Of a stretch of DNA of 64,000 bases, positions 1 through 10,250 are shown in pieces; positions within the stretch are counted from its first letter, which is position 1, and every line of letters starts with the position of its first letter. The DNA comes from Nitrososphaeraceae archaeon (GTDB lineage: Archaea; Thermoproteota; Nitrososphaeria; Nitrososphaerales; Nitrososphaeraceae). Below the pieces are notes generated by a model that saw nothing but the letters and a program-made list of their open reading frames with translations, was not told where the DNA came from and made no database searches. The position numbers and the translations under genes were made by a program. The stretch lies in contig JALDRC010000001.1 in NCBI GenBank assembly GCA_031316115.1, forward strand, positions 310,001 through 374,000, written 5' to 3'.

Positions 1-90
1 ATGCTAACAAGACAACAATTGTATCGATTCAAGAACAGGACCAGATATGAGCAGAAACTACAACGACTGAAGAAGAGTGGATCTAAATAA
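1..90 (+). CDS. Possible 3' end of a gene truncated by the window edge
   Basis: An open frame begins at the first base and stops at 88-90. It encodes 29 residues rich in Arg, Lys and Gln. It may continue upstream of the window, so the ATG at base 1 need not be its start. The basic tail and the IS-rich surroundings would suit a transposase C-terminus, but no motif confirms this and no function is assigned. Confidence 0.2.
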   Translation: MLTRQQLYRFKNRTRYEQKLQRLKKSGSK

Positions 91-255
91 AGATAATTAG
101 ATAATCAGACAATAAATAACAATACGATGACTTGGAGAACACGGAAGCCACATATAGCGAATGCTATTGTCTAAAATGCTTAATAGATAGAAAGACATAA
201 CAAAACATGGCTAAACAGGATACAAAAGATAACCAGCATACATGTAGATTTTCAT

Positions 256-975
256 GGATGTTAATTTAAGATAATGTTTACCTCCTTTAATAAAAAATCA
301 TTATTATTATTCACTATAGTATAATTATACATAGAAACAAAGAATTGTATCCAGCTATATACATGAAATAGATCACACTCTTCTTTGATACAAGGATAGT
401 AATCATCAAAACTTTCTATTCTGTCTTTCAAAAACTGGTTTACTCTTTCCATCAAACTTTTCTCTATTGAAGAATGCAAATAGTGTTTTAATCCAATTAC
501 ATTGCATGCTTAATCATACCATGTTCCACCATCTGTATAAATGGTATGTTTTCCATATTTTGATACAAGAGATCTGATGAATTTTTCAGCAACAAGCATA
601 TTTCTCTCTTCAGAGAGATAGATTCCAAACACAGAACTGTACAAAGGTTCAATACAAACCCATAACCAGAAATGTTTCTGTCCTATCTGAATGATGGTTT
701 CATCTATTATGAAATCAGTTACTATTTTTCTTTTGTAAATCTGACAGGATCCAAATCTTTGAATCCAATTTCAAACAGACACATGATTTCTTTTATCATC
801 TCTGAATATTACTAATGCCTTAGATGTACTACGTAAACTCAATCCAAGAAAATACATATACAAAGAATACATTACAATAAAAGTAGAGGTTTTATTCCTT
901 TCAAATTTAATTTTATTCATATCATATTTAGAATTTTCTTAGCTATATCTTTTACTGCTTATCTGAACAGAGGCC
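256..975 (-). mobile_element. Decayed IS6-family element, copy A
   Basis: The minus strand encodes recognisable IS6-type transposase pieces: IDETIIQIG with the first catalytic Asp (around 700), a TIYTDGGTWY-like stretch with the second Asp (around 520-550), and the C-terminal MERVNQFLKDRIESFDDYYP region (261-479). Stops and frameshifts break the frame, for example between the DGG motif and the C-terminal piece near 510. The outer end near 975 still reads GAACAGAGGCC, close to an IS6 terminal repeat; the other end near 256 has lost the CTCTG core. This copy keeps the GAA codon of IDET that copy C has lost. It is a non-functional remnant. Confidence 0.75.
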
Positions 976-1354
976 TTTCATCTATTATATATGAATGTAG
1001 TAACTCTTCTTCTCTTGAAGATCTTTACTGAAACAAATCGTTGAATCCACTCTTAAACTGAAACATGACTCCTATTCTGAATCTTAAAAGGTTCCAATGC
1101 TTTGGATTTATTACTTAAGTCAAGTGCCTATAAAGATAATATGTTACCATTAATGAAGTTCTATTTTTTTCAAATTTGATTTTATACATATCACAACTAC
1201 AAGCTTCTTAGCTATATCTTTTGCTGCTTGAATTAAGAGTCAGAATAACACCAAAATTTGAAATCATATTTTATCTAACTCAGATTAAATCTAATTTTTT
1301 AAGTTCATTGTTGACTAAAGTATAAATAGTAAAATTAAAAGTCAAATTAGGAAT
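976..1354. other. Intergenic stretch with a short IS6 end fragment
   Basis: No gene is visible. Bases about 1155-1230 resemble the transposase N-terminal end of the IS6 copies (a TTTCAAATTTGATTTTATAC-like stretch followed by CTTAGCTATATCTTTTGCTGCTT-like sequence), so a further IS6 scrap lies here. Confidence 0.4.
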
Positions 1355-1966
1355 TTAAATTGTTCTAAATGAATAATAACGTTCTTTTAATACCTCAATT
1401 CTCTTTTTTAAGGTCATTGCTGGAAGATCTAAATTAAAAAGTTCCCAAGAATGTGACGGTGAATTTAGATCACCGCTTGACAACTTTTGTAGACATGAAA
1501 TTGCATTTCGAAGATCTCCTGTTACGTAATTTAATGCAATTAAATCTGCCTCATATTCATTATTTTTTAACTCTTCTGCGTTATATGGAAGATTCCCAGG
1601 ACTTAGTATCTCTAGAAATCCTTTAAATATTTCTACGAGTATTGGCGTGTTATAGTCTAAATTTTTTAACAGACGTTCTATAATATTCCACATTAAAGTA
1701 TTTAAACTATGATTTTTGTAGATATGTGCTATTTCATGAGCAAGAATAAATTGAATCTCTTTTTCTGTAAAGTGTCGTTCAGATAAATAATCGAAATTAA
1801 TTAGAATAATTCCTTTGGCATTAATAGGCCAAATAGTAGAATTAATACCAAATGCACCAGCAATAAGCGAAGTTTTAGTATTTATCACTATAACGTTGTG
1901 ATCGTTAATAAGTAAACGATTAGCGAGTATCCAATTGACAGAATCTTGACAATTTTTAATATTCAA
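1355..1966 (-). CDS. Soluble M48-family zinc metallopeptidase
   Basis: The 203-residue protein carries the zinc-metallopeptidase motif HEIAHIYKNH (two His ligands and the catalytic Glu) and, about 60 residues later, NEYEADLIALNYV, whose Glu is the expected third zinc ligand of M48 peptidases (EXEAD type). M48 enzymes cut proteins, often at the membrane. Here no clear membrane segments flank the catalytic core, and the protein is shorter than HtpX or Ste24, so it is probably cytoplasmic. It starts at ATG 1966. It stands alone among IS6 remnants with intergenic sequence on both sides, so no operon partner suggests a substrate. The family call is firm; the biological role is unknown. Confidence 0.75.
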   Translation of the reverse strand: MNIKNCQDSVNWILANRLLINDHNVIVINTKTSLIAGAFGINSTIWPINAKGIILINFDYLSERHFTEKEIQFILAHEIAHIYKNHSLNTLMWNIIERLLKNLDYNTPILVEIFKGFLEILSPGNLPYNAEELKNNEYEADLIALNYVTGDLRNAISCLQKLSSGDLNSPSHSWELFNLDLPAMTLKKRIEVLKERYYSFRTI

Positions 1967-2477
1967 CGTTATATTTATTATAAATTCTCCTATAAAAAGA
2001 AGAGTTAAATTAAAAAATAAACAAATAGACTTTATTCACTTTATTGATCGCTACATATTATTATATACTAAATATACCTGTTCTTTGGAGAATTAATTAA
2101 GAATTATGTAGATTTTATTAAATTAGAAATTGTGATTTGTATATTGGTATTAATAAATACTGCCATTTTCATTGATACATTAAGATTTTACAATTCTGAC
2201 AAATAACTTTGGGTATGATGAATAATATAAATTCATGTTTCGATATCAGATTATAGAAATCTAAAAAATAGTTATGCTATCAATACATCGCACTTTTATT
2301 CTTAAGTCGATTGTGTCTATAATTATCGTAACTCAAATTACAAACCTAAAAGATTAAGATAAACGACATAGTAACAACATAAGAAAATGAACTAAATTCA
2401 TAGATCCGCAAAATCAACAGAAAGATAGTCTAATTTCCACTATTTCTAATACTACAAATGAAAATTCAAATAAAAAT
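1967..2477. other. Intergenic region, no feature recognised
   Basis: Strongly AT-rich with no convincing coding frame on either strand. It presumably holds the promoter of the peptidase gene that is read leftward from 1966. Confidence 0.4.
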
Positions 2478-3198
2478 AGGCTATGTTAATGTAAGATAAT
2501 ATTCACCTCCTTTAATAAAAAATCATTATTATTATTCACTATCGTCTCATTCTACATAGAAACAAAGAATTGTATCCAGCTATATACATGAAATAGATCA
2601 CACTCTTCTTTGATACAAGGATAGTAATCATCAAAACTTTCTATCATGTCTTTCAAAAACTGATTTACTTTTTCCATCAAACTTTTTTCTATTGAAGAAT
2701 GTAGACAGTATTTTTATCCAATTATGTTACACGCTTCGGCATGACACGTACCACCATCTGTATAGACAGTATGTTTTCCATGTTTTGATACAAGAGATCT
2801 GATGAATTTTTCAGCTACAAGCATGTTTCCATCTTCGGAGATATAGATTCAAGCATAGAAGAGTGAATTGATTCAATACAGAACCATAACCAGAAATGCT
2901 GATTACCGATTTGAATAATTGTTTCATCTATAAGAAAAGAAATTACTCTTTTTCTCTTGTAAATTTGAAAGAATCCGAATATCTTTATTAAAATCTCAAC
3001 AGCAACATAACTTCTCTTTTAATCTCTAAATATAACTAATGCTTTAGCTGTGTTACGTATACTCAAACCAAGAAAGTATAGATAAAGAAAATACATAACA
3101 ATAACAGTTCATGGTTTATTCCATTCAAATCTAATTTTTTCACATCATATTTAGAACACTCTTAGCTATATCTTTTGGTGCTTATCTTAACAGATTCG
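2478..3198 (-). mobile_element. Decayed IS6-family element, copy B
   Basis: Same layout as copy A. Starting at the left, TATGTTAATGTAAGATAATA leads into the C-terminal coding end (minus strand MEKVNQFLKDMIESFDDYYP-like), then a DGGT-like stretch around 2745-2765, an IDETIIQIG-like stretch around 2910-2930, and an N-terminal end finishing near 3198 with CTTAACAGA. Several stops and indels interrupt the transposase. It is clearly related to copies A and C but diverged from both. Confidence 0.7.
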
Positions 3199-3299
3199 TT
3201 TTTTATTGCTACTATAAATATATTGGATTAGAATATTACAAAAAATACATATTCATAATCGCATTCATTTAATGAACCTCATTTATATATTCACTTGCT

Positions 3300-4322
3300 A
3301 TGACAAAATACCTTCACAAATATGTTTATTTATTTGTGCGTATCATTAAAATCATGGTTGATTTAATTTATGGAAGAGGATTAACTGACATAATACGTGA
3401 GATGCCATTTTATATGCATATATTCAAGAACATCATAAGCATAAAGTTATTTCATTCTAAACCTGCCATGTATGGATCTGTAGATGTTAATAATGTTTGT
3501 AATTTACATTGCTCTCATTGTTATTGGTGGCTCAATAGGAAGGAAGAAGAAGATTTAACCATCGAAGAGTGGAGAAATATAATTAATGACAAATTTAAAA
3601 AACAGAATATATTTGTAGTCACTTTAGTTGGTGGAGAACCTCTCCTAAGACCAGATCTAATAAAACTGTTTTGTGATGAGATGCCAAAAAGAGTATGTGT
3701 TGTTACTAATGGGACGATTCCTTTAAAGAGATTTGAAAATCTTTATTTTTACTGGATTTCTTTGGATGGAACTGAAAAGGTTCATGATAGTATAAGAGGA
3801 AAAGGATCATATGCTATGACACGTAAAAATATATTTGAATACACTGAAAAACAACCAAAACGGACTGGAAAACCAGCATGGAAAGATATATGGATTACTA
3901 TGACTATTAATTCTGTTAATTATTCTTCTGTTATTGACCTAGCCAATGAATGGAAAGGGAAAGTAAATAAAATAGGATTTCAATTTCATACTCCATTCGT
4001 TAAGGATGATCCATTATGGTTGCCTTTTGGTGACACAAGAAATAAAGTTGTAGACGATATAACTTCAATGAAAAGAGCATATCCAGATTATATAGTAAAT
4101 ACCGAAAAACAAATATCTCTCATGAAAGGTAATTGGGGAGGTATTGATACAACACCAGTACAATGTCCTTCATGGGCAATTCTTTCGCTGGATCATATGG
4201 GAAGAGTAAAACAACCATGTTGTATTGGAAGTGCCAACAATAAAGGATTAAAACCGATATGTGAAAAATGTGGTCTTGGATGTTATGCCGTCCTTGTTTC
4301 GCAAGGAATTAAAGGAAACTAA
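3300..4322 (+). CDS. Radical SAM protein with C-terminal SPASM-like cysteines
   Basis: A 340-residue protein. CNLHCSHC at residues 67-74 is the CX3CX2C motif that binds the radical SAM [4Fe-4S] cluster; VTLVGGEPLLRP at about 110-121 is the following GGEP motif. The C-terminus (QCPSWAILSLD...QPCCIGS...CEKCGLGC) has the cysteine pattern of an auxiliary-cluster SPASM/twitch domain. Family members modify peptides, tRNA or small molecules; the substrate cannot be read from the sequence. No peptide precursor or partner gene is adjacent, because IS remnants flank both sides. A TATA-like TTTATATAT lies only about 10 bases before ATG 3300. Transcription would then start inside this frame, so ATG 3354 (MVDLIYGRG) is a credible alternative start. 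Confidence 0.8.
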   Translation: MTKYLHKYVYLFVRIIKIMVDLIYGRGLTDIIREMPFYMHIFKNIISIKLFHSKPAMYGSVDVNNVCNLHCSHCYWWLNRKEEEDLTIEEWRNIINDKFKKQNIFVVTLVGGEPLLRPDLIKLFCDEMPKRVCVVTNGTIPLKRFENLYFYWISLDGTEKVHDSIRGKGSYAMTRKNIFEYTEKQPKRTGKPAWKDIWITMTINSVNYSSVIDLANEWKGKVNKIGFQFHTPFVKDDPLWLPFGDTRNKVVDDITSMKRAYPDYIVNTEKQISLMKGNWGGIDTTPVQCPSWAILSLDHMGRVKQPCCIGSANNKGLKPICEKCGLGCYAVLVSQGIKGN

Positions 4323-4410
4323 TAAAAACTGAAAAAATGTTATTTATATCAAGTTCCTTCTATATGAGATTTTTTTTAAATAAAAACTTGAAATGAAATT
4401 CAAAAGAATT

Positions 4411-4537
4411 TAGACTCTGTTAATATAAAACATGATTACCTGCTCTTCAAAATAATTATTATTTGCTATTACTTTACCATCATAGATAGATACAAAGAAT
4501 TGTATCCGGTAATGTATATGAGATAGATTATAATCTA
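4411..4537 (-). mobile_element. Truncated IS6 end, copy D
   Basis: Starts with GACTCTGTTAATATAAA and matches the left ends of copies A-C, including the sequence that encodes the C-terminal WIQFF-like region on the minus strand. It breaks off abruptly where the short CTCTGTTAAC-ended element begins. Confidence 0.6.
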
Positions 4538-4654
4538 CTCTGTTAACTTAAGGAAATTCGTAAAAGGAAATATTGAAAAATCTATTAAAAATGCGCATAG
4601 AACACATTAGGAAAAGTAGATATTGAGAGAATTTTTACCTTTGGGTTAACAGAG
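4538..4654. repeat. MITE-like element with IS6-type terminal inverted repeats
   Basis: A 117-base segment bounded by a perfect 10-base inverted repeat, CTCTGTTAAC at 4538-4547 and GTTAACAGAG at 4645-4654. The ends match those of the neighbouring IS6 copies, but there is no coding sequence inside. It lies between truncated copy D and nearly full-length copy C, which starts 13 bases later. It fits a non-autonomous derivative that IS6 transposase could have moved. Confidence 0.5.
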
Positions 4655-4667
4655 CCCACAAAAGAAT

Positions 4668-5386
4668 GGGTTCTGTTAATTTAAGATAATATCCACCTCC
4701 TTGTCTAACTCAAAATGATTATTGTTTGCTATAGTATCGTTGTACATAGAAATAAAGAACTGTATCCAGTTATGTACATGAAATAAATTACATTCCTCTT
4801 GCCTACATGGATAGTAATCATCAAAACTTTCTATACGATCTTTCAGGTACTGGTTTACTCTTTCCATCATACTTTTCTCTATTGAAGAATGCAAATAGTG
4901 TTTTAATCCCATTACGTTGCATGCTCGAACATACCAGGTACCACCATCTGTATAGATGGTATGTTTTCCATATTTTGATATAAGAGATCTGATGAATTTT
5001 TCAGCAACAAGCATATTTCTCTCTTCCGAGAGATAGATTCCAAACACAGAACTGTGAACTGGTTCTATGCAAAACCAGAACCGGAAATGTTTATGTCCTA
5101 TCTGAATGATGGTTTAGTCTATTATGAAATCAGTTACTATTTTTCTTTTGTAAATCTGACAGGAACCATACCTTTGTATCCAGTTCCAACCAGAAACATA
5201 ACTTCTTTTATCATCTCAATATTACTAATGCCTTAGATGTACTACGTAAACTCAGTCCAAGAAAATACAGATACAAATAATACATTACAATAAAAGTAGG
5301 GTTTTATTCCTTTCAAATTTAATTTTATTCATATCATATTTAGAACATTCTCAGCTATAACTCTTACTCCTTATATGAACAGAGCC
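4668..5386 (-). mobile_element. IS6-family element, copy C (best preserved)
   Basis: About 719 bases bounded by GGGTTCTGTTAATTTAAG at the left and CTTATATGAACAGAGCC at the right. These are inverted and match the GGNNCTGTT ends of the IS6 family. The minus strand encodes the transposase. The frame 4676-5047 gives 123 residues with HTIYTDGGTWY and MERVNQYLKDRIESFDDYYP. Two lesions kill it: an in-frame TAA at 5114-5116, which replaces the Glu codon next to the first catalytic Asp (IDET in copy A), and a small deletion near 5215 that shifts the N-terminal frame. The element is complete in outline but encodes no functional protein. Confidence 0.8.
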
Positions 5387-5388
5387 GA

Positions 5389-6310
5389 AATTAGATAGTT
5401 ATTGATATAACTTCACTCATGATTCATGCGTGAGGTTAGTCCTGTTAAACTCATTGGAAGTGTGACAAAAAGTAGAGGTTATTTTTGTCATGCAAGATGG
5501 AAGGGAAGAAGAAGATGTATAAAATGTAACTATAGAATGTTGTATTATTTTGAAAAGGATAAACGTTATGGATGTAAAAGATGTAGATATAAATTTAATG
5601 ATTTCACCGGTACATATATTGGAGAATTCAATTATTCACCAGATATAATATCTCATCTTGTTTATCTCTTTACATTAGGTGTACCAGCATTCAGAATCAG
5701 ATTTTATGCACCTATCAGTCTAAAGACAATAGAAAGAACATTTAAAATATTTAGACAGGCAATTTATGATTCTTTATTAGATGAGATAAGGAAATTAAAA
5801 TTATCTATCACAATAGAAATTGATGAAGCATTATTTGGAGGTCACAAGAGAGGCGGTAAACGTGGATGGGGTTCAATTGAGCACAAAAATCTTGTATTTG
5901 GTTTATACAAAAGAAATGGAATAGTAATTACTTTCCCAGTATATGATAGAAAACATGAAACACTAATTCCGTTAATAAAACAATATACCAAGAAAGGTAG
6001 TTTGTGTTATTCTGATGATCATACTGCATTCGCAATGTTGAATATGATTGGAAAACATAAAGTAGTTGCACATGGAAGAGAAGAATATGTAAGAGAGGAT
6101 AGCCATATTAATGGATTAGAAGGATTTTGGAGTTATGCGAAAACTTGGTTATATCATTATAGGGGAGTACCAAAACAATATTTTCACCTATATCTAAAAG
6201 AAATAGAATTTAGATTCAACAACAGAAATAAAAATATCTTTCATATGTTGGCAAATATTCTCGTTAAAACTGTTCCAAAACCTTAGGTATTACCTAATGT
6301 AATATAGGCT
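5389..6310 (+). mobile_element. IS1595-family insertion sequence, intact transposase
   Basis: The left limit is set by similarity to the decayed copy at 19,450-20,345: both begin with a GAAATTAGATAGT stretch. The right limit is approximate and lies just after the transposase stop, where TTAGGTATTACCTAATG may contain the right repeat. The element abuts IS6 copy C directly. Confidence 0.65.
5426..6286 (+). CDS. IS1595-family (ISXO2-like) DDE transposase
   Basis: A 286-residue transposase with an N-terminal zinc ribbon (CIKCNYR and CKRCRYKF, about residues 33-55) that binds element ends. The ISXO2-like catalytic domain follows: IEIDEALFGG with the first Asp (about 132-141), YSDDHTAF with the second Asp (about 192-199), and INGLEGFWSYAK with the Glu (about 227-238). 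Length and domain order match the family, and no internal stop is visible, so this is the only transposase in the window that looks intact from end to end. It starts at ATG 5426. A badly decayed relative lies at 19,450-20,345. Confidence 0.85.
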   Translation: MREVSPVKLIGSVTKSRGYFCHARWKGRRRCIKCNYRMLYYFEKDKRYGCKRCRYKFNDFTGTYIGEFNYSPDIISHLVYLFTLGVPAFRIRFYAPISLKTIERTFKIFRQAIYDSLLDEIRKLKLSITIEIDEALFGGHKRGGKRGWGSIEHKNLVFGLYKRNGIVITFPVYDRKHETLIPLIKQYTKKGSLCYSDDHTAFAMLNMIGKHKVVAHGREEYVREDSHINGLEGFWSYAKTWLYHYRGVPKQYFHLYLKEIEFRFNNRNKNIFHMLANILVKTVPKP

Positions 6311-7098
6311 TTAAATTTAATCATATATTTATATTTCAAAGTTATCCGTGTAGCAACAAGAAATAATTATAATATAAAAATAATTATTTTTAAACAATAA
6401 ATAATTTATTTGATGATAACATAGCCAGATCTAATCAAACTTTTCAATTAAAAACGCTTACATTCGTTCTGATATATTAATTAAATTCATTATTAGCGTG
6501 TAAGTATCGATTAGGTGTGATCTCGCCTTCCTAAAATCGTGAAAATACAATTGACATATACAAATTAGAATCGGTAGTATTAGTGGATGTCTCTTTTCGT
6601 TATTGTTATATCCCCAGGCTACTTTTCTATGTCGTTATTTTTCGTGTAGTCTCTTTGATAACTATCTGATCAACAAATCAAATGATAAATAAATGAATAA
6701 ATGTTCGAATAAATGAATCAACAGAGAGCAATTAAATCACAGATTAGATAAAATTTATAATAAAGAATATTGAATAAAATTTAGGAATTATATCCATTTC
6801 TCCGACCAGAGTGTTATAGATTATTACTACGATACTAGATTTCTTTTTTTCTTTTCTTGTTGTTGTCTACTCGAACGTAGAAGAGATAGCTTTATTCCCA
6901 GATACGCAGAATACAATGAATTTTTCATTTGTAATATGTGATCATAATAATGATGATTTTGGTTCAGATGAGATGAATATTATCTTATCTTAAGAGCCCG
7001 ATCTGCTATATATCTTATTTATTTGCCGATAAAAAATAACGATAGTAATAAGAATAATAATATATATACATTGAAATATTAATAACTGTGATTTTATT
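6311..7098. other. Intergenic region of about 790 bases
   Basis: No coding frame is supported. A short run of imperfect AATAAATGAAT repeats lies around 6680-6720. Nothing else is recognised. Confidence 0.4.
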
Positions 7099-7392
7099 AT
7101 GGCAAAGCTTAGAGTATACAAAAGGAGTTCTAAATTTATAGATCAGGTAGACTTGGTGGGAGAAATCAGTAGTCTAGGTCTAATTGAAGGTTTGAAAAAA
7201 TACTATGATCCACCGCTTGAAAGAGAGGCTAAAAGTATAGTTGCCGGTCCTAGTTTTCTACAATTCCTAAATAAATTATTTCAAATTCAAATATCATCTG
7301 GAGATATTATAAATTTAGAAAGTTCAAGTCACAGTAAATTTTACATGCTATCTACATCTGGAACATGGGATGAAATAATAAAACTGCAATAA
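7099..7392 (+). CDS. Hypothetical protein, 97 residues
   Basis: Begins at ATG 7099 after an AT-rich leader and has no recognised domain. The sequence mixes charged and hydrophobic residues with no membrane segment or Cys motif; the middle (SIVAGPSFLQFLNKLFQIQI) could form an amphipathic helix. It is isolated, with 800 bases of non-coding DNA upstream and IS481 copy A starting 140 bases downstream. The clean frame and sensible start argue for a real gene, but this is uncertain. Confidence 0.4.
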   Translation: MAKLRVYKRSSKFIDQVDLVGEISSLGLIEGLKKYYDPPLEREAKSIVAGPSFLQFLNKLFQIQISSGDIINLESSSHSKFYMLSTSGTWDEIIKLQ

Positions 7393-7531
7393 TAAATTAT
7401 GTATAATATAATGATTTGAATTTAAAAATAGTTTATTTATCTAAGGCAATCAATTATTTTAAACCTTGGAATATAAATGAAGCAGCAATTGTATATTCAA
7501 CATCTTTAGATATTATTATGTTAAGGTAAGA

Positions 7532-8539
7532 TAGGTTACAATTTCATTTACTGACGTGAGTAACGTTTTCTAGTTCTGCTAGAAGTGTATAAAAAATAGA
7601 ATTACAAACAAAATATAATTTAATGAGAAAGAATGGACTGGAGATACTGTAATTGATATCTGTACTAGATACAAGATATCCAGAAAGATATACTACAAGT
7701 GGAAAAAAAGGTTTTTAAAGTATGGAAGGGAAGGTCTACATGATAAAAGTAGAAAACCCCATAATATCCAACCAGGAAAAGTAACAAAAGAAATAGAACA
7801 GGAAATACTAAATTTACGTATCAACAAAAGATTTGGATGCAATCGTATTAAATTCAGGTTAAAAAGACAAGGAGATTTCACTCAATACTAGAACCATATA
7901 CAACATAGTGAAAAGACATGGATTGAACAACATCCTTTGGTGTAAAATCCAAAATAAAAAATGGAAAAGATTTGCAATGAAAACACCGAACCAAATGGTA
8001 CAGATGAACATTTTAGGACATTCTTACATAGAGAGTTGTGCTCAAATGAGCTATTTTATCAGTTGTGAAGATGACTGTTCAAGGAAAACAGCAAGTGAAT
8101 AAGTTGAAAGAAAAAGAAGCATAGATGTATTGCATGTACTGGAAGGTTACATTGTGGAGAATGGTAAGCCTGAAATGGTAATTCACGATAACAGTAAACA
8201 GTTTACATCCAAAATATTAAGAGGTTTCCTGAAAAAGAACAATATAAAAGATAGATCCATACCTGCTAGATATCCACAATTACAGGGAAAAATTGAAGCA
8301 TATAACAAGATAGTAAAGAATGAGTTTCTGGTAGCAGAAAATATTCATAATGTAGAAGATGGAAAGAGAATATATGCCATGTTTGTCAAAGCATACAATG
8401 AAGAAAGAGAACCTAGTAGTATAGATGGTCATACACCATCTGAAATGTTTTTTATGAAAAAAAGATTAAATAATTCAAGAAAAAGATCATCAATCAGATA
8501 AAAAGTATTACCCATGTTGGTAAGTGAATCTGTTACCTA
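7532..8539 (+). mobile_element. IS481-family element, copy A (decayed)
   Basis: Bounded by a left end reading TAGGTTACAATTTCATTTAC and a right end reading GTAAGTGAATCTGTTACCTA. The two are imperfect inverted repeats and match copy B at 12,249-13,266. Inside, the plus strand encodes a helix-turn-helix region followed by an integrase-type catalytic core: MNILGHSYIES (first Asp mutated to Asn), VIHDNSKQFTSK (second Asp) and QLQGKIEAYNK (Glu). A stop at 8101-8103 and a frame change around 7860-7890 split the gene into pieces (7908-8102, 8130-8501). Confidence 0.75.
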
Positions 8540-8811
8540 ATCTAGGTAATTACAACAGTTAGTTAGTAAAACATATCTAGATTCTAATTTTCTAGATGGA
8601 TTTCCGTAAATCTTATTATAGAACTGTTCTGATAAAATCCGCATTTTTATTTTGAACTATTTTATAGATTTATAATATTGTCTATTGCATAGGAATTATT
8701 ATATATGATGCTGAGTGATATAATATATAGTAATTAGAAATAGATGAGATTCAAGTGCTGAAATTATACTATTCTTTTTATCTATAATAAACCTATTGGA
8801 GAGAACAAAAA

Positions 8812-10026
8812 ATGAAAACGAGTAAATTGAAGATATTAATGGTTTCGACAGAATATCCACCTATGCAAGGAGGAGTTGGAAGATATACATTTAATTTAGT
8901 ACAAGCCTTAAGAAGTTTTAACATAGAAGTATATGTATGTTCTGGAAATGAAGGGGATGGGGATTACAAGGGATTATATCCATACAATACAGACAACTCT
9001 GATATTTTATTAAAAGTTTCAGAGAAAATAGACCCCGATATTGTACATATTCAAATGGAATATGGGTTATATGGACTTAGCCTTAAATCATTATTACCAG
9101 GAAAGATTACAACATCATTAGATAATTTTTATTCAAAATATGACAAACCTATTATAACAACTTTCCATTCTTCTTATGATTTTAAACAATGGTTAAATTT
9201 AGCCTCAAATTCACAAAACAAGTTAAATATTAAAAAAATACCTGAATATTGGAAAAGAATAATAAACTATCGATCTTTTCATGAGCTTAATAATAGAATT
9301 TTTCGAAAAAGTAGTGCTAGTATAGTTTGTTCTAAATACTTGTCAAAGTTTATCCCAGGATGTAAGGTCATTTATCATGGTGCGAATTCTTATTTTTCAC
9401 AACCTGTTTCTAAAGAGGTGGCGCGAGTAAAATTATCATTACCATTAAATTCAAAAATTGCATTAGCCCAAGGTTTTTTTAACCCTACAAAGGGATGGGA
9501 TATCATAAGTCGTATGGAAATTCCTGACGATTGGGTAATAGTTTTAAATCATTCAAACTTTCATTATAGTAAACATAATTTTAATATAGACATCGTTAAT
9601 AGTAAAACGAGAAATAAAATAATTAATCTAGACAAACACTTTCTCTCAGAGTACGAATTGTCTTTGTTATTTTATGCATCAGATATTGTAATTCTTCCCT
9701 ATAAAGTATGTTCTGGTTCCGGAGTAATGTTTGATGCAATAGGACATGGAAGACCGTTTATTGCTTCAAACTTGAATTTCTTTAAAGAATTTAATGACAT
9801 GAACTTGGGTATTACTGTAGAAAGGAAAGCAGATAAATTTGTAAATGCTATTGGATATGTAGATAAAAATTATTTATATTATTTATCTAATATAGAGAAA
9901 TTTAAAGGAAATTTAGATTGGAATATAATCGCAGAACAACATCTAAAGATATACAATAACACTACTATTAGATCATCGTATATACCTAATCCAGTAAATG
10001 ATGACCCGATACTAATTCGGTCATAA
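8812..10026 (+). CDS. Glycosyltransferase family 4-like protein
   Basis: A 404-residue GT-B glycosyltransferase. The N-terminus KILMVSTEYPPMQGGVGRY is the usual GT4 opening with the Gly-rich acceptor-side loop. PDIVHIQMEYGLYG closes an early Rossmann strand. The C-terminal donor domain has ASDIVILPYKVCSGSGVMFD and AIGHGRPFIAS, the family's nucleotide-sugar binding region. It would transfer a sugar to a surface glycan, lipid or protein. GGAGAG stands about 10 bases before ATG 8812 as a ribosome binding site. No other glycan genes are adjacent: IS481 copy A lies upstream and the short-chain dehydrogenase downstream, so it looks like an orphan within an accessory region. Confidence 0.8.
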   Translation: MKTSKLKILMVSTEYPPMQGGVGRYTFNLVQALRSFNIEVYVCSGNEGDGDYKGLYPYNTDNSDILLKVSEKIDPDIVHIQMEYGLYGLSLKSLLPGKITTSLDNFYSKYDKPIITTFHSSYDFKQWLNLASNSQNKLNIKKIPEYWKRIINYRSFHELNNRIFRKSSASIVCSKYLSKFIPGCKVIYHGANSYFSQPVSKEVARVKLSLPLNSKIALAQGFFNPTKGWDIISRMEIPDDWVIVLNHSNFHYSKHNFNIDIVNSKTRNKIINLDKHFLSEYELSLLFYASDIVILPYKVCSGSGVMFDAIGHGRPFIASNLNFFKEFNDMNLGITVERKADKFVNAIGYVDKNYLYYLSNIEKFKGNLDWNIIAEQHLKIYNNTTIRSSYIPNPVNDDPILIRS

Positions 10027-10250
10027 TTTGTTACTTTGTATTATAAATTTTTTCATACTGAGAATAACTATTATTGATTTTATATCTCATATATCATGAC
10101 AATATCATGAATCTATTTTTTAACTTTTAGAGACATAACTTATAAAAGTTAATTTTTCTATAAGATGATACTTATGTCATTCAAGAGTAGCGGGTTAAAA
10201 TATATCGCCAACTCATAAACTTAAAAACATATGATAAGTAAGTATAAATA

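Noticed and set aside
50-3200. Repeated similar blocks that could suggest a CRISPR or tandem array
   Set aside because: The blocks are about 700 bases long, encode IS6 transposase pieces and lack short regular repeats with spacers.
5054-5236. 60-residue plus-strand frame
   Set aside because: It is the antisense strand of the decayed IS6 transposase (copy C).
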